Origin: Vibrio tarriae
Lineage (GTDB): Bacteria; Pseudomonadota; Gammaproteobacteria; Enterobacterales; Vibrionaceae
Reading direction: 5' to 3'
DNA length: 64,000 bases
Assembly: GCF_002216685.1 (NCBI RefSeq)
Contig: NZ_CP022353.1
Location: 1,674,001 to 1,738,000 of the forward strand
This document shows, one piece after another, positions 38,060 through 46,890 of the stretch. Position 1 is the first letter of the stretch; the number at the start of each line of letters is the position of its first letter. Both the position numbers and the translations under genes were made by a program. The notes under the pieces were generated by a model that was not told the origin of the DNA, ran no database searches, and was given only the letters and a program-made list of their open reading frames with translations.

Positions 38060-40147
38060 TTAATCCCTATGGTTTTTTATAAGAATAGTTTCGCTACTGC
38101 ATTCTATCGACCAAAAGGCGTGGTTTAAAAAGTGATCTAGTCCACTAAAACGGACCTCTATCGGGTTTATTCGCTTAGCTAGCCCTATCGCATTCTCCGC
38201 ATAAGCATGACAACCTGTGATTACGTTATCCCGCTTAGTTGGATGCTCTAACAAATGGTAACCAAGAGAAACGGGCAAATTATCATCATCTTGAGTGAGC
38301 AACCGCTCTAACTCATCAAAATTAGTAGGTTGCTTTTCACTTGGGTATAACCATCGCCCGTATGCAGGTAATCCTTTTAAAACATGGAAAAGTTCACTCC
38401 TGCCTGTAAATGTTCTAAGCCACTCAATCTGCGTCGATAGCTGTGGTTGGTATAATGCCCCTCCGGCGAAAGCAACGGGAAGGGCCGTTTTAAGCGCTGA
38501 TCTAAAATCTGAAATTCGGCTTTCACTATGAACTCTGATAACTAAGTCTATTTCTAAATCCGACAATCGTTCACTGCGAATGGTTGGTCGTTTCGCATTA
38601 GAAACCGTTCTAGCTTTGGCGACTGAGTTCGGTTCTGTCAGCTTCGCTGTTGATTGAATATTCTCGTTTCGAACATAAAAAGCGAAACTCGAAAACTCAA
38701 CTGGGGAATCATTGTTAACCAATTGATTAAATTGCCTTTGATAATCGTGCATGAATCCCCAAATGGCCGTCAAAGACGGCACACCACACAAACAAGGGTT
38801 ACTCATCGCTACCGCATCTTGCACTCTCATTGACGACAGGTAGATATATTGCTCCCCCGTCACCGTATCTTGATTGTTAATTGGCTTACTTAGTTGCTCA
38901 AGCACCCATGTCACTTGTGCTTTAGCTACCTGCATCAGTTTGGGATGATAAGCAAACTTGGCTGAATACATATTATTTTGAAACGTGAGATGTAAGCGTC
39001 GGTTAAACTCACTAGCCAAAGAGCCAAGCTCCCATTCTGGCAACGACAAAAAGGCTTGAGCTAAAGTGTCGTCATGCTCTAGTTGTTGCTGATTGGGTTC
39101 AGATTCGGCGATATCTCTTAACTCAATGAGTGGCAGCATCCATAAGGCTATTTGCTTTCGTAAAATCTTACTTCTAACCTTACGAGCTCTTTCTCTTTGC
39201 CGCTGTGTTTTGGATGGCTCAGACCCAATTAGGCGATTTAGTACCTGACAAATTTTGGCGTTAGTTACCTGATAGTCATCAAAGTAATGACCACTCTTTT
39301 GACGGTTTTCCGTTAACGTCCCACCCTTGGCCTGCTTAACACCTAGCGGGTAATTTAGGACTCTCATATACCCACCCAAACTGCCACACAGGTTCCCAAT
39401 ACTGGCAGAATTAGGCAGTGACGAAGAGACAAAACTGAGTTTATTTTCTGGACTTCGCGCTCTTATTTCTAATTCGCACTGAAGAGCATGACTCACAACG
39501 GGGGGGATCGAAACATAATCATCACCCCATGGAAACCGTAATTGCTTACTGTAAGTACTAACACTGTCGGGAAAACTATTCTCAGGAAGCTGTTCTTCAA
39601 TTGCACTTTGTAAGTGAGCAAGTGACTTCACATCCAAGCCAAATTCTTTAAGTAGATCAAGCCACACTGGATTTTTCTGCTGAATAAGCGAAAGGATACA
39701 CACTGGCTGTGATTGCCATTTAAAAGGATTCAGTAACCACAATGTGTGACGATAGACAGCAGAGTTATGAGCCCAGCCCAATCGCTGATCCAATACTGCA
39801 CTTGAAATAAACTCCTCGGCTGTAGAAAGAGGTCGCGCAATTATCCGCTGGTCCTTAACACGGCAATCTGGAAACTTTAGGTTATGTGTGTGGAACCACT
39901 GGATTTCAGCAAGAGAGGCATCTAAGTTTTCGCGGTCTTTTAAATACCTTTGAGCCCGAGCTACATCCAACCAATCCGAGCACCTATCAGCTTGATGACT
40001 AGAACTGAGATTGAGCAAAATCGTCAACGTTTCTTGTTCATACCCATCAACACAAACGTCTTCTGTATAGGGCATGAACATCTTTTTTAGAGCAGTTTGT
40101 TTTATTGCTTCGTCTTCAATTGCTAGTAAATCACTTAATTTCGTCAT
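38060..40147 (-). CDS. cas8: Cas8-Cas5 fusion protein, I-F3
   Basis: About 695 residues from ATG 40147 (GAGTGG upstream). An in-frame GTG at 40156 would lie inside tniQ. In I-F3 systems cas8 and cas5 are fused. This large protein binds the 5' handle of the guide and reads the PAM. Recognisable blocks are QETLTILLNLSSSHQADR near the N-terminus, CLCGVPSLTAIWGFMHDYQ in the middle and LGYHLLEHPTKRDNVI near the C-terminus, the last two shared with the Tn6677 protein (from memory). No nuclease partner Cas2-3 is encoded, so binding leads to insertion rather than DNA cutting. Confidence 0.92.
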   Translation of the reverse strand: MTKLSDLLAIEDEAIKQTALKKMFMPYTEDVCVDGYEQETLTILLNLSSSHQADRCSDWLDVARAQRYLKDRENLDASLAEIQWFHTHNLKFPDCRVKDQRIIARPLSTAEEFISSAVLDQRLGWAHNSAVYRHTLWLLNPFKWQSQPVCILSLIQQKNPVWLDLLKEFGLDVKSLAHLQSAIEEQLPENSFPDSVSTYSKQLRFPWGDDYVSIPPVVSHALQCELEIRARSPENKLSFVSSSLPNSASIGNLCGSLGGYMRVLNYPLGVKQAKGGTLTENRQKSGHYFDDYQVTNAKICQVLNRLIGSEPSKTQRQRERARKVRSKILRKQIALWMLPLIELRDIAESEPNQQQLEHDDTLAQAFLSLPEWELGSLASEFNRRLHLTFQNNMYSAKFAYHPKLMQVAKAQVTWVLEQLSKPINNQDTVTGEQYIYLSSMRVQDAVAMSNPCLCGVPSLTAIWGFMHDYQRQFNQLVNNDSPVEFSSFAFYVRNENIQSTAKLTEPNSVAKARTVSNAKRPTIRSERLSDLEIDLVIRVHSESRISDFRSALKTALPVAFAGGALYQPQLSTQIEWLRTFTGRSELFHVLKGLPAYGRWLYPSEKQPTNFDELERLLTQDDDNLPVSLGYHLLEHPTKRDNVITGCHAYAENAIGLAKRINPIEVRFSGLDHFLNHAFWSIECSSETILIKNHRD

Positions 40148-40149
40148 AA

Positions 40150-41355
40150 TTACCACTCAGGTAGGTATACGCTTAAACCGTCATTTTCAGAGCACATGCG
40201 AGTCAGCTTTGTTTCGATGACACTTCTTAGGGTGAACGCCGATTCATGACTGGCAATTTTGGTATGCATCCGCGGCCTAATCGCTGCTTTAATCTCACCA
40301 AACTCATACAACCGATACACCTCATCCGTTGTGCAAGAAAGTAATGTAGAAGCTTCTAAGGGGCTTAACAGCACATCGCCTACATTCCCTTTGCTGCTTG
40401 AAGGTATTGCTGCCATTAACTTTGTAAAGTAGGCTAACACTTGAGTGAGCACGCTATTACGCTCTAACTGCCTACTTGGTAACTGGCGGCAATCTTTAAG
40501 CAAAGCGCCAAAAACTTCATTGAAAAACGTCTTTTTCCAATCTTTGATTCGAATGAGATCGGCTTTGTTTACCAACTCATCAAGTTCTTCCTTCAGCACT
40601 CTTGGCCAACAAGAGCAATACTCAACAAATGACTCAAAACTGATGTTCTCAATATCACCGTAACGATTAACGTACCATAGTAAAAAACCATAGCGCTCAG
40701 AGAGCGTCATTTCAGCCTTCAGTAATCCCAAAGGTTTTGAGTCATTTCCTGACAGCCATCTTGCAACCAGTAGCGCAGCAACTGGCGCATCTTCTATCGG
40801 TGAGTTGCGGAGTTCAAAACCGCATTCGCATTGGCTAATACTCTCAGTGGTTTGGTATTCCAATCTCGATTGGCACTCTGGGCAGTGATGAAGCAATTTA
40901 CAGCCATGACGCTCACAAGCTTGCTGAGAAAGAAATTGCCACTGCTGGCGAATGTATGGAGCTTCACTAATGCATAAGGGGCAAATAGGTGTGAAGCGTT
41001 GACCAAGAAAAACGAAAGGATAATCAGAACCAAACCGATGAACGGCTTTGTATTCGGGAGAAAATTGAGCTTTTGAATGTGACAACGCAAGGCGAAGTGT
41101 TCCAAAGTTATTGAGTTTTAATTGGTTCTCAAGATGGATAAGCACTCGCACCCGCATTTGGCTTGTGGTTTGGGCGTGATAAATATTGATTCGGTTGAGC
41201 TCTAAGGGGAAAGCACCAGCAATCGCTTCATGCTGCTCCATAGTGTCGAACCAAATGTCTTCGGCGAAATGAGAAAATCGCTCGTAACCTTGCTCTTGCG
41301 ATAAACGCAACAAGAAGCTTTCAAGCGATTCGTCAGGGTAAAGTTGAATGTCCAT
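40150..41355 (-). CDS. tniQ: TniQ (TnsD-family) target adaptor
   Basis: About 401 residues. I choose ATG 41355 because the GGTGG ribosome site is 9 nt upstream; an in-frame GTG lies at 41361. The start PDESLESFLLRLSQEQGY is typical of TniQ. Zinc-binding Cys/His clusters follow (PICPLCISEAPY, CERHGCKLLHHCPECQS, ISQCECGFEL), then a helical C-terminal part. A TniQ dimer sits on the Cas6 end of Cascade and recruits TnsC. It is the first gene of the tniQ-cas8-cas7-cas6 operon, with an Xre-type operator 17 bp upstream. Confidence 0.93.
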   Translation of the reverse strand: MDIQLYPDESLESFLLRLSQEQGYERFSHFAEDIWFDTMEQHEAIAGAFPLELNRINIYHAQTTSQMRVRVLIHLENQLKLNNFGTLRLALSHSKAQFSPEYKAVHRFGSDYPFVFLGQRFTPICPLCISEAPYIRQQWQFLSQQACERHGCKLLHHCPECQSRLEYQTTESISQCECGFELRNSPIEDAPVAALLVARWLSGNDSKPLGLLKAEMTLSERYGFLLWYVNRYGDIENISFESFVEYCSCWPRVLKEELDELVNKADLIRIKDWKKTFFNEVFGALLKDCRQLPSRQLERNSVLTQVLAYFTKLMAAIPSSSKGNVGDVLLSPLEASTLLSCTTDEVYRLYEFGEIKAAIRPRMHTKIASHESAFTLRSVIETKLTRMCSENDGLSVYLPEW

Positions 41356-41372
41356 TTTCACACGCCACCGCC

Positions 41373-41393
41373 AAACTTAGAATTTCTAAGTTT
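41373..41393 (-). promoter_or_regulatory. Xre-type operator in front of tniQ-cas
   Basis: A perfect 21-bp palindrome with core AACTTAGAATTTCTAAGTT. The same AACTTAGA-N3-TCTAAGTT layout is found in front of the xre gene at 53490-53508. It lies just upstream of the tniQ start, in the region where the promoter must be, and fits repression of the whole targeting operon by Xre. Confidence 0.85.
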
Positions 41394-41459
41394 TAGTATG
41401 GCGTAGTTCCAAGCAATTGCCAAAAATTCACAAATTCATATCGAATAAAGATGGCGTTA

Positions 41460-42545
41460 TCAATCAATTGACCACGTCTCTTTTAGCCGCTCAACCGTAT
41501 GTACCCATTTGGCTGCCCTTGGTTTACAAACCGTATTTTGGTTGCCAAACAAGCCAATTTCAGAAAAAGCAGACTGCTGTGGCAGTGTTTTTATCCATTT
41601 AACTGGAACAAGATACTGTGCATCATCATCACTTAATGATGAACAACAAGCATAGTCACCCGCAGTCTCGAGTTCAGGTAGCGTTTTTCCGGAAAAATCT
41701 TCAAACTGATGATGCTCCAACCGAACTTTTTCACCAGTAACAATTCCCACGCCTACATACCCCGTTTTCGGAATATTGACCCAAATACGGTCGCCCTCGG
41801 CAAGCATAGACAGCGTTTTTGAGTACCACAGCCCATGACCTCCGGCGACAAAACCATATTTTCTAGCATCTTCCCAATGGCGATATTGATCATGCCCGAA
41901 TGAAACATAAAACTCTTGATTCCATTGCTCTTTCTTTTGTTTAGAAATCGCCAAGTCTTTCGTTTCATCTGGATCAATAAACCAAGCTCGGCTTAGGTAC
42001 AGATTACCCATATCCTCAAATGCACTGAAAAACACGGCATTAATGGAAAGTCTCGAATACTCGTTGAGGTAGTTAATGATTCGCTCGGTACTAGCATCCA
42101 GCTCAGATGCAACGATAACCAGATGATGTGATTCATTTAGCTCAACATCTGCCAATCCAACCCCAAACTTTTGATTAAACGCGACTTCCAAACTCTGTGT
42201 TAAGCCATTGCTTTTAGCAAAACTGAAATACAGTTCTTCGATATCATCAGGTGATAAACCGACAACCCAAGAGGCGTAATCCATCGCTTGAGCAACAACA
42301 TCTCTTGGGGTTTTATCACGTTTGAGTTCTATCACTATGGTTGAGCCATTGCTGTCCAACGCTAACAAATCAATTCGTTTGTCAAAGCCGGTGCGGACTT
42401 GATGCCCAATCAGCAACCAGTCCTTATTTAATAGACTAATATCGTGAAGGATCTGCTTCTCTAAAAGCTCTTCCGTTGCCATTGATATCGGCTTCAAACG
42501 CTGTGGCTTATCACCGATTTTCCAAATACCTTGTTCGATCGCCAT
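41460..42545 (-). CDS. PD-(D/E)XK nuclease-like protein with C-terminal PUA/EVE-like region
   Basis: A 361-residue protein. Residues about 30-160 resemble the DUF91/NucS-type nuclease domain: RIDLLALDSNGSTIVIELKRDK holds the D...ExK catalytic pattern. From about residue 215 on there is a second domain with HWEDARKYGFVAGGHGLWYS and MLAEGDRIWVNIPKTGYVGV, which resembles PUA/EVE-like modified-base readers. Such fusions suggest restriction of modified phage DNA. This is an inference from domain order. It is the gene next to tniQ in the cargo and lies in the defence block. Confidence 0.7.
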   Translation of the reverse strand: MAIEQGIWKIGDKPQRLKPISMATEELLEKQILHDISLLNKDWLLIGHQVRTGFDKRIDLLALDSNGSTIVIELKRDKTPRDVVAQAMDYASWVVGLSPDDIEELYFSFAKSNGLTQSLEVAFNQKFGVGLADVELNESHHLVIVASELDASTERIINYLNEYSRLSINAVFFSAFEDMGNLYLSRAWFIDPDETKDLAISKQKKEQWNQEFYVSFGHDQYRHWEDARKYGFVAGGHGLWYSKTLSMLAEGDRIWVNIPKTGYVGVGIVTGEKVRLEHHQFEDFSGKTLPELETAGDYACCSSLSDDDAQYLVPVKWIKTLPQQSAFSEIGLFGNQNTVCKPRAAKWVHTVERLKETWSID

Positions 42546-42597
42546 AAGTTCTTCCTTTATAAAAAGTATGACTGTTGCTCTGTGATGCGAAATTGAA

Positions 42598-43590
42598 CTA
42601 ATTTTCTACCTTAACAATTTCATAGCCATATGGTTCCATTGCCTGGAGTAAATTTGGAATGTTGTCACCCCATTGGTTTGAAATCGCAATTTGCTCACCA
42701 GAGACCAACATCAACCGATCACTTTCTGAAGAGTGGTATCGGTTTAAGTGCTTATCAGCAATGTGTTCAAACAGCGACACGGCCCTTGGCAAATTAAAAC
42801 TGTTCAGATAACGCTGAACCTCAGCAAGGCTCATTGGCTGTTTATCGTTGATCCAATGAGTAATCACCGCTAAAGCCAACTTACGTTTGTTATAAACTTG
42901 GCCATTAAATCGATATTTCGAGTAATCGCGCTGCCCATTTTTACTGGTGCGTTGCTCTGCCTGTTTCTCGCGGAATTTGACTTGATAAGCTTCAACCTCT
43001 GGAACAGGGATGATCTGCTCTGCATTAATCAACACATCGTCTTTGTAGCGATATGGCGTAAGACGAACACAACTGATATCAATGCCTTTGTCTCGCAGCC
43101 AAAGGACAGATGTTGTCAGCTCTTTGCCAAAGTCAGCAGATGCGAGCACGATTCGCACATCGTTACCGAAATCATCAAGGCTGTTTTCATCTAAATCAAC
43201 GAACTCAAGAATGGTTTCGCGTGCATTGATTTCCAGCCCTTCCTTGGCGATGTAACGCTCAAAATATTCGCAGGCTTTGTCGAACGTCATGGTAGAGATC
43301 ATGGCCGCATAGCGAAGCGCTTGAAGCTCCATGTGTGCGCCTATTTCGTCGCGCTTTAGCTCAATCACCACCAAGTTGGCGTTACGGTCAATTGCTAATA
43401 AGTCAATACGGCGACGGCTGTCTTCCCAGTCGGAAAACTCCTCAGAGATCACTAGACAATCTGGGGCGATTGCATCAATGCAACCTTTAAGGGCTTCTTG
43501 TAAATCCTGCCGCTCTTGCAGCCCTTCGGCTGCAAAGGTGGTTTGGGTTAAAGCGGTTAAGTTTTTGTTTGAGATGTTATAGAGGCTCAT
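42598..43590 (-). CDS. PD-(D/E)XK nuclease-like protein
   Basis: About 330 residues from ATG 43590; the longer frame to 43617 lacks family similarity. The N-terminal part has RRIDLLAIDRNANLVVIELKRDE, the same D...ExK core as the neighbouring 41460 gene, then ALRYAAMISTMTFDKACEYF. The C-terminal part differs and is not recognised (SKYRFNGQVYNKRKLALAVI). The two nuclease-like genes are 52 bp apart and could act together or be old duplicates. The likely role is defence against foreign DNA, inferred from context. Confidence 0.68.
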   Translation of the reverse strand: MSLYNISNKNLTALTQTTFAAEGLQERQDLQEALKGCIDAIAPDCLVISEEFSDWEDSRRRIDLLAIDRNANLVVIELKRDEIGAHMELQALRYAAMISTMTFDKACEYFERYIAKEGLEINARETILEFVDLDENSLDDFGNDVRIVLASADFGKELTTSVLWLRDKGIDISCVRLTPYRYKDDVLINAEQIIPVPEVEAYQVKFREKQAEQRTSKNGQRDYSKYRFNGQVYNKRKLALAVITHWINDKQPMSLAEVQRYLNSFNLPRAVSLFEHIADKHLNRYHSSESDRLMLVSGEQIAISNQWGDNIPNLLQAMEPYGYEIVKVEN

Positions 43591-43639
43591 CGTTTTTTCT
43601 TCGAGAGTTCGCACCAATTAGCACGAATATGATTGACTG

Positions 43640-43750
43640 TGGAGGGGCTGGTACCTATACTTCGCGTATCTCATCTACCAACTCTTTGCGAGTGTAAGAG
43701 TAGAAGGAGTTACGGCTCCGTCCTCATAAGAGGGCGAGGCCAGCCTCTCA
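43640..43750 (+). ncRNA. Candidate structured RNA near the DUF3800 gene
   Basis: A 111-bp intergenic stretch folds as a closed multi-branch structure. The outer stem is GAGGGGCTGG (43642-43651) with CCAGCCTCTC (43740-43749). Hairpins are ATAC-TTCGC-GTAT, ACTCTT with AAGAGT, and GGCTCCGTCCTC-ATAA-GAGGGCGAGGCC-like (12 positions, one mismatch, two G-U). The last hairpin shares two bases with the outer stem. Wobble pairs are G-U on the plus strand and would be A-C on the minus strand, so the RNA is probably read from plus, against its neighbours. TATGAT at 43628-43633 is a fitting -10 box for a start near 43640. Structured motifs linked to DUF3800 genes have been catalogued by comparative RNA searches (DUF3800 motifs, from memory). 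Confidence 0.6.
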
Positions 43751-43755
43751 AATCG

Positions 43756-44235
43756 TTACTTATCTTTATACTTTTCCCAGCGCTTATTGTATTTCTTACG
43801 CTGATGTTCTCTTTCTATATAGAATGCCGTCCAAGGTAAAATGTACTCTCCGCGATCGTCCAATACCACCAGATAACCTTCTTCCTCACACCAAATGTGT
43901 ACCCGTTGATTCTTGCCTTTGGGTTCTGTCCATACTTTCAGGCTTTCATGTTGATCATTCTCTATGATGGGTCTTGGCCAACGAATGCGCTCACAGCGCC
44001 TAAAATCTGGCACCCTTTCTGTTTCATCATCGCCAGTACTGGTCATATGCCAGAATGTTGCCGATTTCCCGTCGTATTCTGGGTACCTCTTCAGGCCCAA
44101 TCGTCGCCCCTGAAATTCGGGTTTAGAGTGAACAAAATCAGCTTCGAAGAAAGAGTATATGGCTGCTAAGTACTGTTCCCAATTGTGGTTGTAATCTTCC
44201 ATCATGACCAAATCTGGGAGCCACGCTGTTGTCAT
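43756..44235 (-). CDS. Hypothetical protein, partner of the DUF3800 gene
   Basis: A 159-residue, charged, soluble protein with no recognised family. Visible features are an acidic N-terminal part (MMEDYNHNWEQYLAAIYSFF) and a strongly basic end (YIEREHQRKKYNKRWEKYKDK). Its start overlaps the end of the DUF3800 gene by 4 bp, so the two are translated together and likely act as a pair. Confidence 0.65.
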   Translation of the reverse strand: MTTAWLPDLVMMEDYNHNWEQYLAAIYSFFEADFVHSKPEFQGRRLGLKRYPEYDGKSATFWHMTSTGDDETERVPDFRRCERIRWPRPIIENDQHESLKVWTEPKGKNQRVHIWCEEEGYLVVLDDRGEYILPWTAFYIEREHQRKKYNKRWEKYKDK

Positions 44236-44942
44236 GCAAAGCCTCCTTGTCCAGTCCAGACAAACAGGTTGAACTTGTTCTCTCTTAACAAGGTGTTTTG
44301 CGTCAGCTTATAGCCGCTGCGATCCTTGATTCGTTCAATAAGTGCTAATTTAGCCTTGTTGCCGTCAAGTCCACGATGCAAGTAACCTAACGCGCCAATC
44401 AGCAAGTCCGCCATTTGAAGCTGCTCGGCCTCATGGGAGTGAATTCGTTGCATCCGCTCGATAATTGACTTTGAAAAATCATAATGACTGTTACACATAA
44501 CATCATGAAGCCTTTCAATTTTCTCGTGGCCTAGCGTGTCTTTTATATCAATGTATACGCGATATTTTGATTGGGGGTCGAAGATGGTTTTAAGCATGAA
44601 AAAGTACATCTTGTAGTACCAGTCATCATGATCTTGGCCGAATCGAGGGTGATCTAAAACCGTTTTGTCGGGCACAACTAATCCGCGGAAGTGGCAATCA
44701 TCGTCGTCGAAAAAGTAGTCGATGATATCCAGATAAAAAGCCAGCTTGCTGTTGCTGACTTTTGTCCATTTGATCTCAAACTCTGCTTTTAATCCATGCC
44801 GGACTTTAATTTCCCGAATTCGCTTGGCGATTTCAGCGCGTTTGGAAAGCGGGCACCAAAGTGCGCCCAATGCCATGACACCAATTCCGTCATTTTCAAG
44901 ATGACATGATTCGTCGCAGTAGACGTTGTAGATTTCGCTCAT
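44232..44942 (-). CDS. DUF3800-domain protein
   Basis: About 236 residues from ATG 44942. A longer frame to 44993 adds an unlikely N-terminus. The DUF3800 start YNVYCDESCH and the later acidic residues (YRVYIDIKDT, EAEQLQMADLLIGAL) fit an RNase H-like fold with a metal centre. That is a family-level suggestion, not shown here. DUF3800 genes are frequent in defence and mobile regions. Its neighbour overlaps it by 4 bp, and a structured RNA candidate lies just beyond that neighbour. Confidence 0.8.
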   Translation of the reverse strand: MSEIYNVYCDESCHLENDGIGVMALGALWCPLSKRAEIAKRIREIKVRHGLKAEFEIKWTKVSNSKLAFYLDIIDYFFDDDDCHFRGLVVPDKTVLDHPRFGQDHDDWYYKMYFFMLKTIFDPQSKYRVYIDIKDTLGHEKIERLHDVMCNSHYDFSKSIIERMQRIHSHEAEQLQMADLLIGALGYLHRGLDGNKAKLALIERIKDRSGYKLTQNTLLRENKFNLFVWTGQGGFA

Positions 44943-45071
44943 CGTTTTTCCAGAGAATAAAATGTGTGCCTTTGAATGCATATAAGGTACCACAAAATGG
45001 GCAATGCATCTTCATCAAAAGTACCTAACTTTCTTAATATCAAAGCGTTGAAATGTTTTTATTCGGAAGCT

Positions 45072-45095
45072 AAAACGGCAGCCTTGAGGCTGCCG
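45072..45095 (-). terminator. Rho-independent terminator after hsdS
   Basis: A CGGCAGCC-TTGA-GGCTGCCG stem of 8 bp is followed on the minus strand by TTTT. It lies 22 bp beyond the hsdS stop and separates the restriction operon from the DUF3800 pair. Confidence 0.88.
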
Positions 45096-45117
45096 CTTTG
45101 GTGATACGAAGGAAGTA

Positions 45118-46890
45118 CTACAACGCCTGCTCAACAATCGCGTCAGTAAGCTGAAGTTGTGTTTGTTGGCTATCGCGAAGGCGTTGTTTTAGTTGGTCGC
45201 ACATCAAAAACAATTCTCGCACTTTCGTAGTGATACGAATTTGCTCCTCTATTGGAGGGCAAGGAAATGCATACAACATGACACTATTTGCGGATAAATT
45301 AGGTTGCGCCGAACCATTGTCAAATCGGAAGATTTGTGAGCGACCAAAAGGGCTTATCAGATAAGTGTAGAAAAACTCTCTAAGCGAAACATTGTATGGC
45401 CTAATTATCATCAAAGATGATGCAATCGCCCCTTCCACATATGGGGAAACAAAAGCAGTTTTTCCGAAAGTTGCTCCACGGAGGCAATAAACTAAATCTG
45501 TATGAATAATTTTGCCACTCCTGAGAGTGTCGAACTTTTCCTTGGTAATGAAATTCATATCTTTAGTTGTTAAAGTGCCATCAGGCTCTATGTGACCAGT
45601 ATTTATCCACGGTATACCTTGATCTACATATTCATCTTTGTTTGGATAGTTTTTACTTCTATCGCCATTAATAAATTCCGATAACTCGCCAAACTTTACC
45701 CACTCCCATCCCTTCGGCAGTTCAAATGGCTTTTCATCCTCAGCAATCGGCGGCAGGGCTTTTTGCTTTTTGATTTTCTTCTCTTTCACCAACTGCGCTT
45801 TTTCTTCCGCGATTCGCTCAAGCAGTTTTGCAGCAGGTTCATCTGTTGGGTCTTGCGGTACCAGCTTACCCATCACCGCCAATTGCAGAATGGTTTGTTT
45901 TAGCTGGTCGATGCTTTGCTCTGTGGTGAACAAGGTGTCGAAGTGTTCACTAATGCGTGCCCAGTTCGCCATCAGCTCGGTGGCGTCTTGGCTGTTGGTG
46001 AGCGTTGCCAGCAAGGTTTCTACCAATACCTGATGTGCATCAAGGCTGGCTTCGGTTTGCTGCTCGAGTTGGTCGCACAGCGCCATCAGCTCGTCGACTT
46101 TGGCGACGATGCGGTGTTGTTCTTGAAGTGGGGGAAGAGGTAACGGATTACCAGCGAAAAAGTCTTTCGGCACCCTTTTTTGACCCGCAGAACCCGTCAT
46201 TTTGGTTTCACCTACTTTCAAGAACATTGGTGACTTCAGATACAACAAAATGAAAAGTGGGTCTGAGGTTCCTTCAATTGGTCTTGCTACATGTAATTCT
46301 GTTGTTCCGGTCCCTACACCGTTAATAAGACCTGAAAACACAGCTGCTTTGCTATTTTCAAAACAAGGTGTAATTTTTGCTATGGCAATATCGCCATCTG
46401 CGAAATGCGTATAACCTTTTTTAACTTCACCCCACTTTCTTTCTTCAAATGAATGAGTTCCCTTGTAACTGTTAGAAATCAAAGGCATCGGAACAAAAGA
46501 CACTAACTCATTGTCATCAAAATGAGGGTTTTTAGGGGCTATTTCAGATATGTTGCCCAAACGGGTCCAATCCCAACCATTTGGCAGTTCGAACAGAAAT
46601 TCATCGCCTTCTACGTTGGGCAAAGGCTTTTGCTTTTTTAGCCTTCCATCTTTCACCAACTGCGCTTTTTCAGCTGCAATTCGCTCAAGCAACACAGAAG
46701 CAGGTTCATCACTCGGATCTTGCGGCACCAATTTACCGCGCACCGCCAATTCTAAAATCAGCTCACGCAGTTTTTTAATACCGTAAATCTCGCGCTTTTT
46801 GCCACTACCACGACCTGAAGATGATTTCGCCTGTACTGCCGAAGTCCAGATATCGATATGGTCGGTGATCAGTTTTTCCGCAGACATCAC
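45118..46890 (-). CDS. hsdS: Type I restriction-modification specificity subunit HsdS
   Basis: 590 residues with the two-fold HsdS plan. A conserved helical repeat LRELILELAVRGKLVPQDP (about 37-55) recurs as LKQTILQLAVMGKLVPQDP (about 325-343). Each is followed by LLERIAAEKAQLVK-type text and a variable target recognition domain that begins FELPNGWDW or FELPKGWEW. A third copy-like helix lies at the C-terminus. The recognition sequence would be bipartite but cannot be read off. It overlaps hsdM by 4 bp. The two variable domains are the parts most likely to differ between strains. Confidence 0.94.
   Translation of the reverse strand: MMSAEKLITDHIDIWTSAVQAKSSSGRGSGKKREIYGIKKLRELILELAVRGKLVPQDPSDEPASVLLERIAAEKAQLVKDGRLKKQKPLPNVEGDEFLFELPNGWDWTRLGNISEIAPKNPHFDDNELVSFVPMPLISNSYKGTHSFEERKWGEVKKGYTHFADGDIAIAKITPCFENSKAAVFSGLINGVGTGTTELHVARPIEGTSDPLFILLYLKSPMFLKVGETKMTGSAGQKRVPKDFFAGNPLPLPPLQEQHRIVAKVDELMALCDQLEQQTEASLDAHQVLVETLLATLTNSQDATELMANWARISEHFDTLFTTEQSIDQLKQTILQLAVMGKLVPQDPTDEPAAKLLERIAEEKAQLVKEKKIKKQKALPPIAEDEKPFELPKGWEWVKFGELSEFINGDRSKNYPNKDEYVDQGIPWINTGHIEPDGTLTTKDMNFITKEKFDTLRSGKIIHTDLVYCLRGATFGKTAFVSPYVEGAIASSLMIIRPYNVSLREFFYTYLISPFGRSQIFRFDNGSAQPNLSANSVMLYAFPCPPIEEQIRITTKVRELFLMCDQLKQRLRDSQQTQLQLTDAIVEQAL

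Noticed and set aside
43640..43750. tRNA or retron RNA
   Set aside because: No T-loop (GTTCRA) or acceptor stem ending as in tRNA, and no reverse transcriptase gene nearby.
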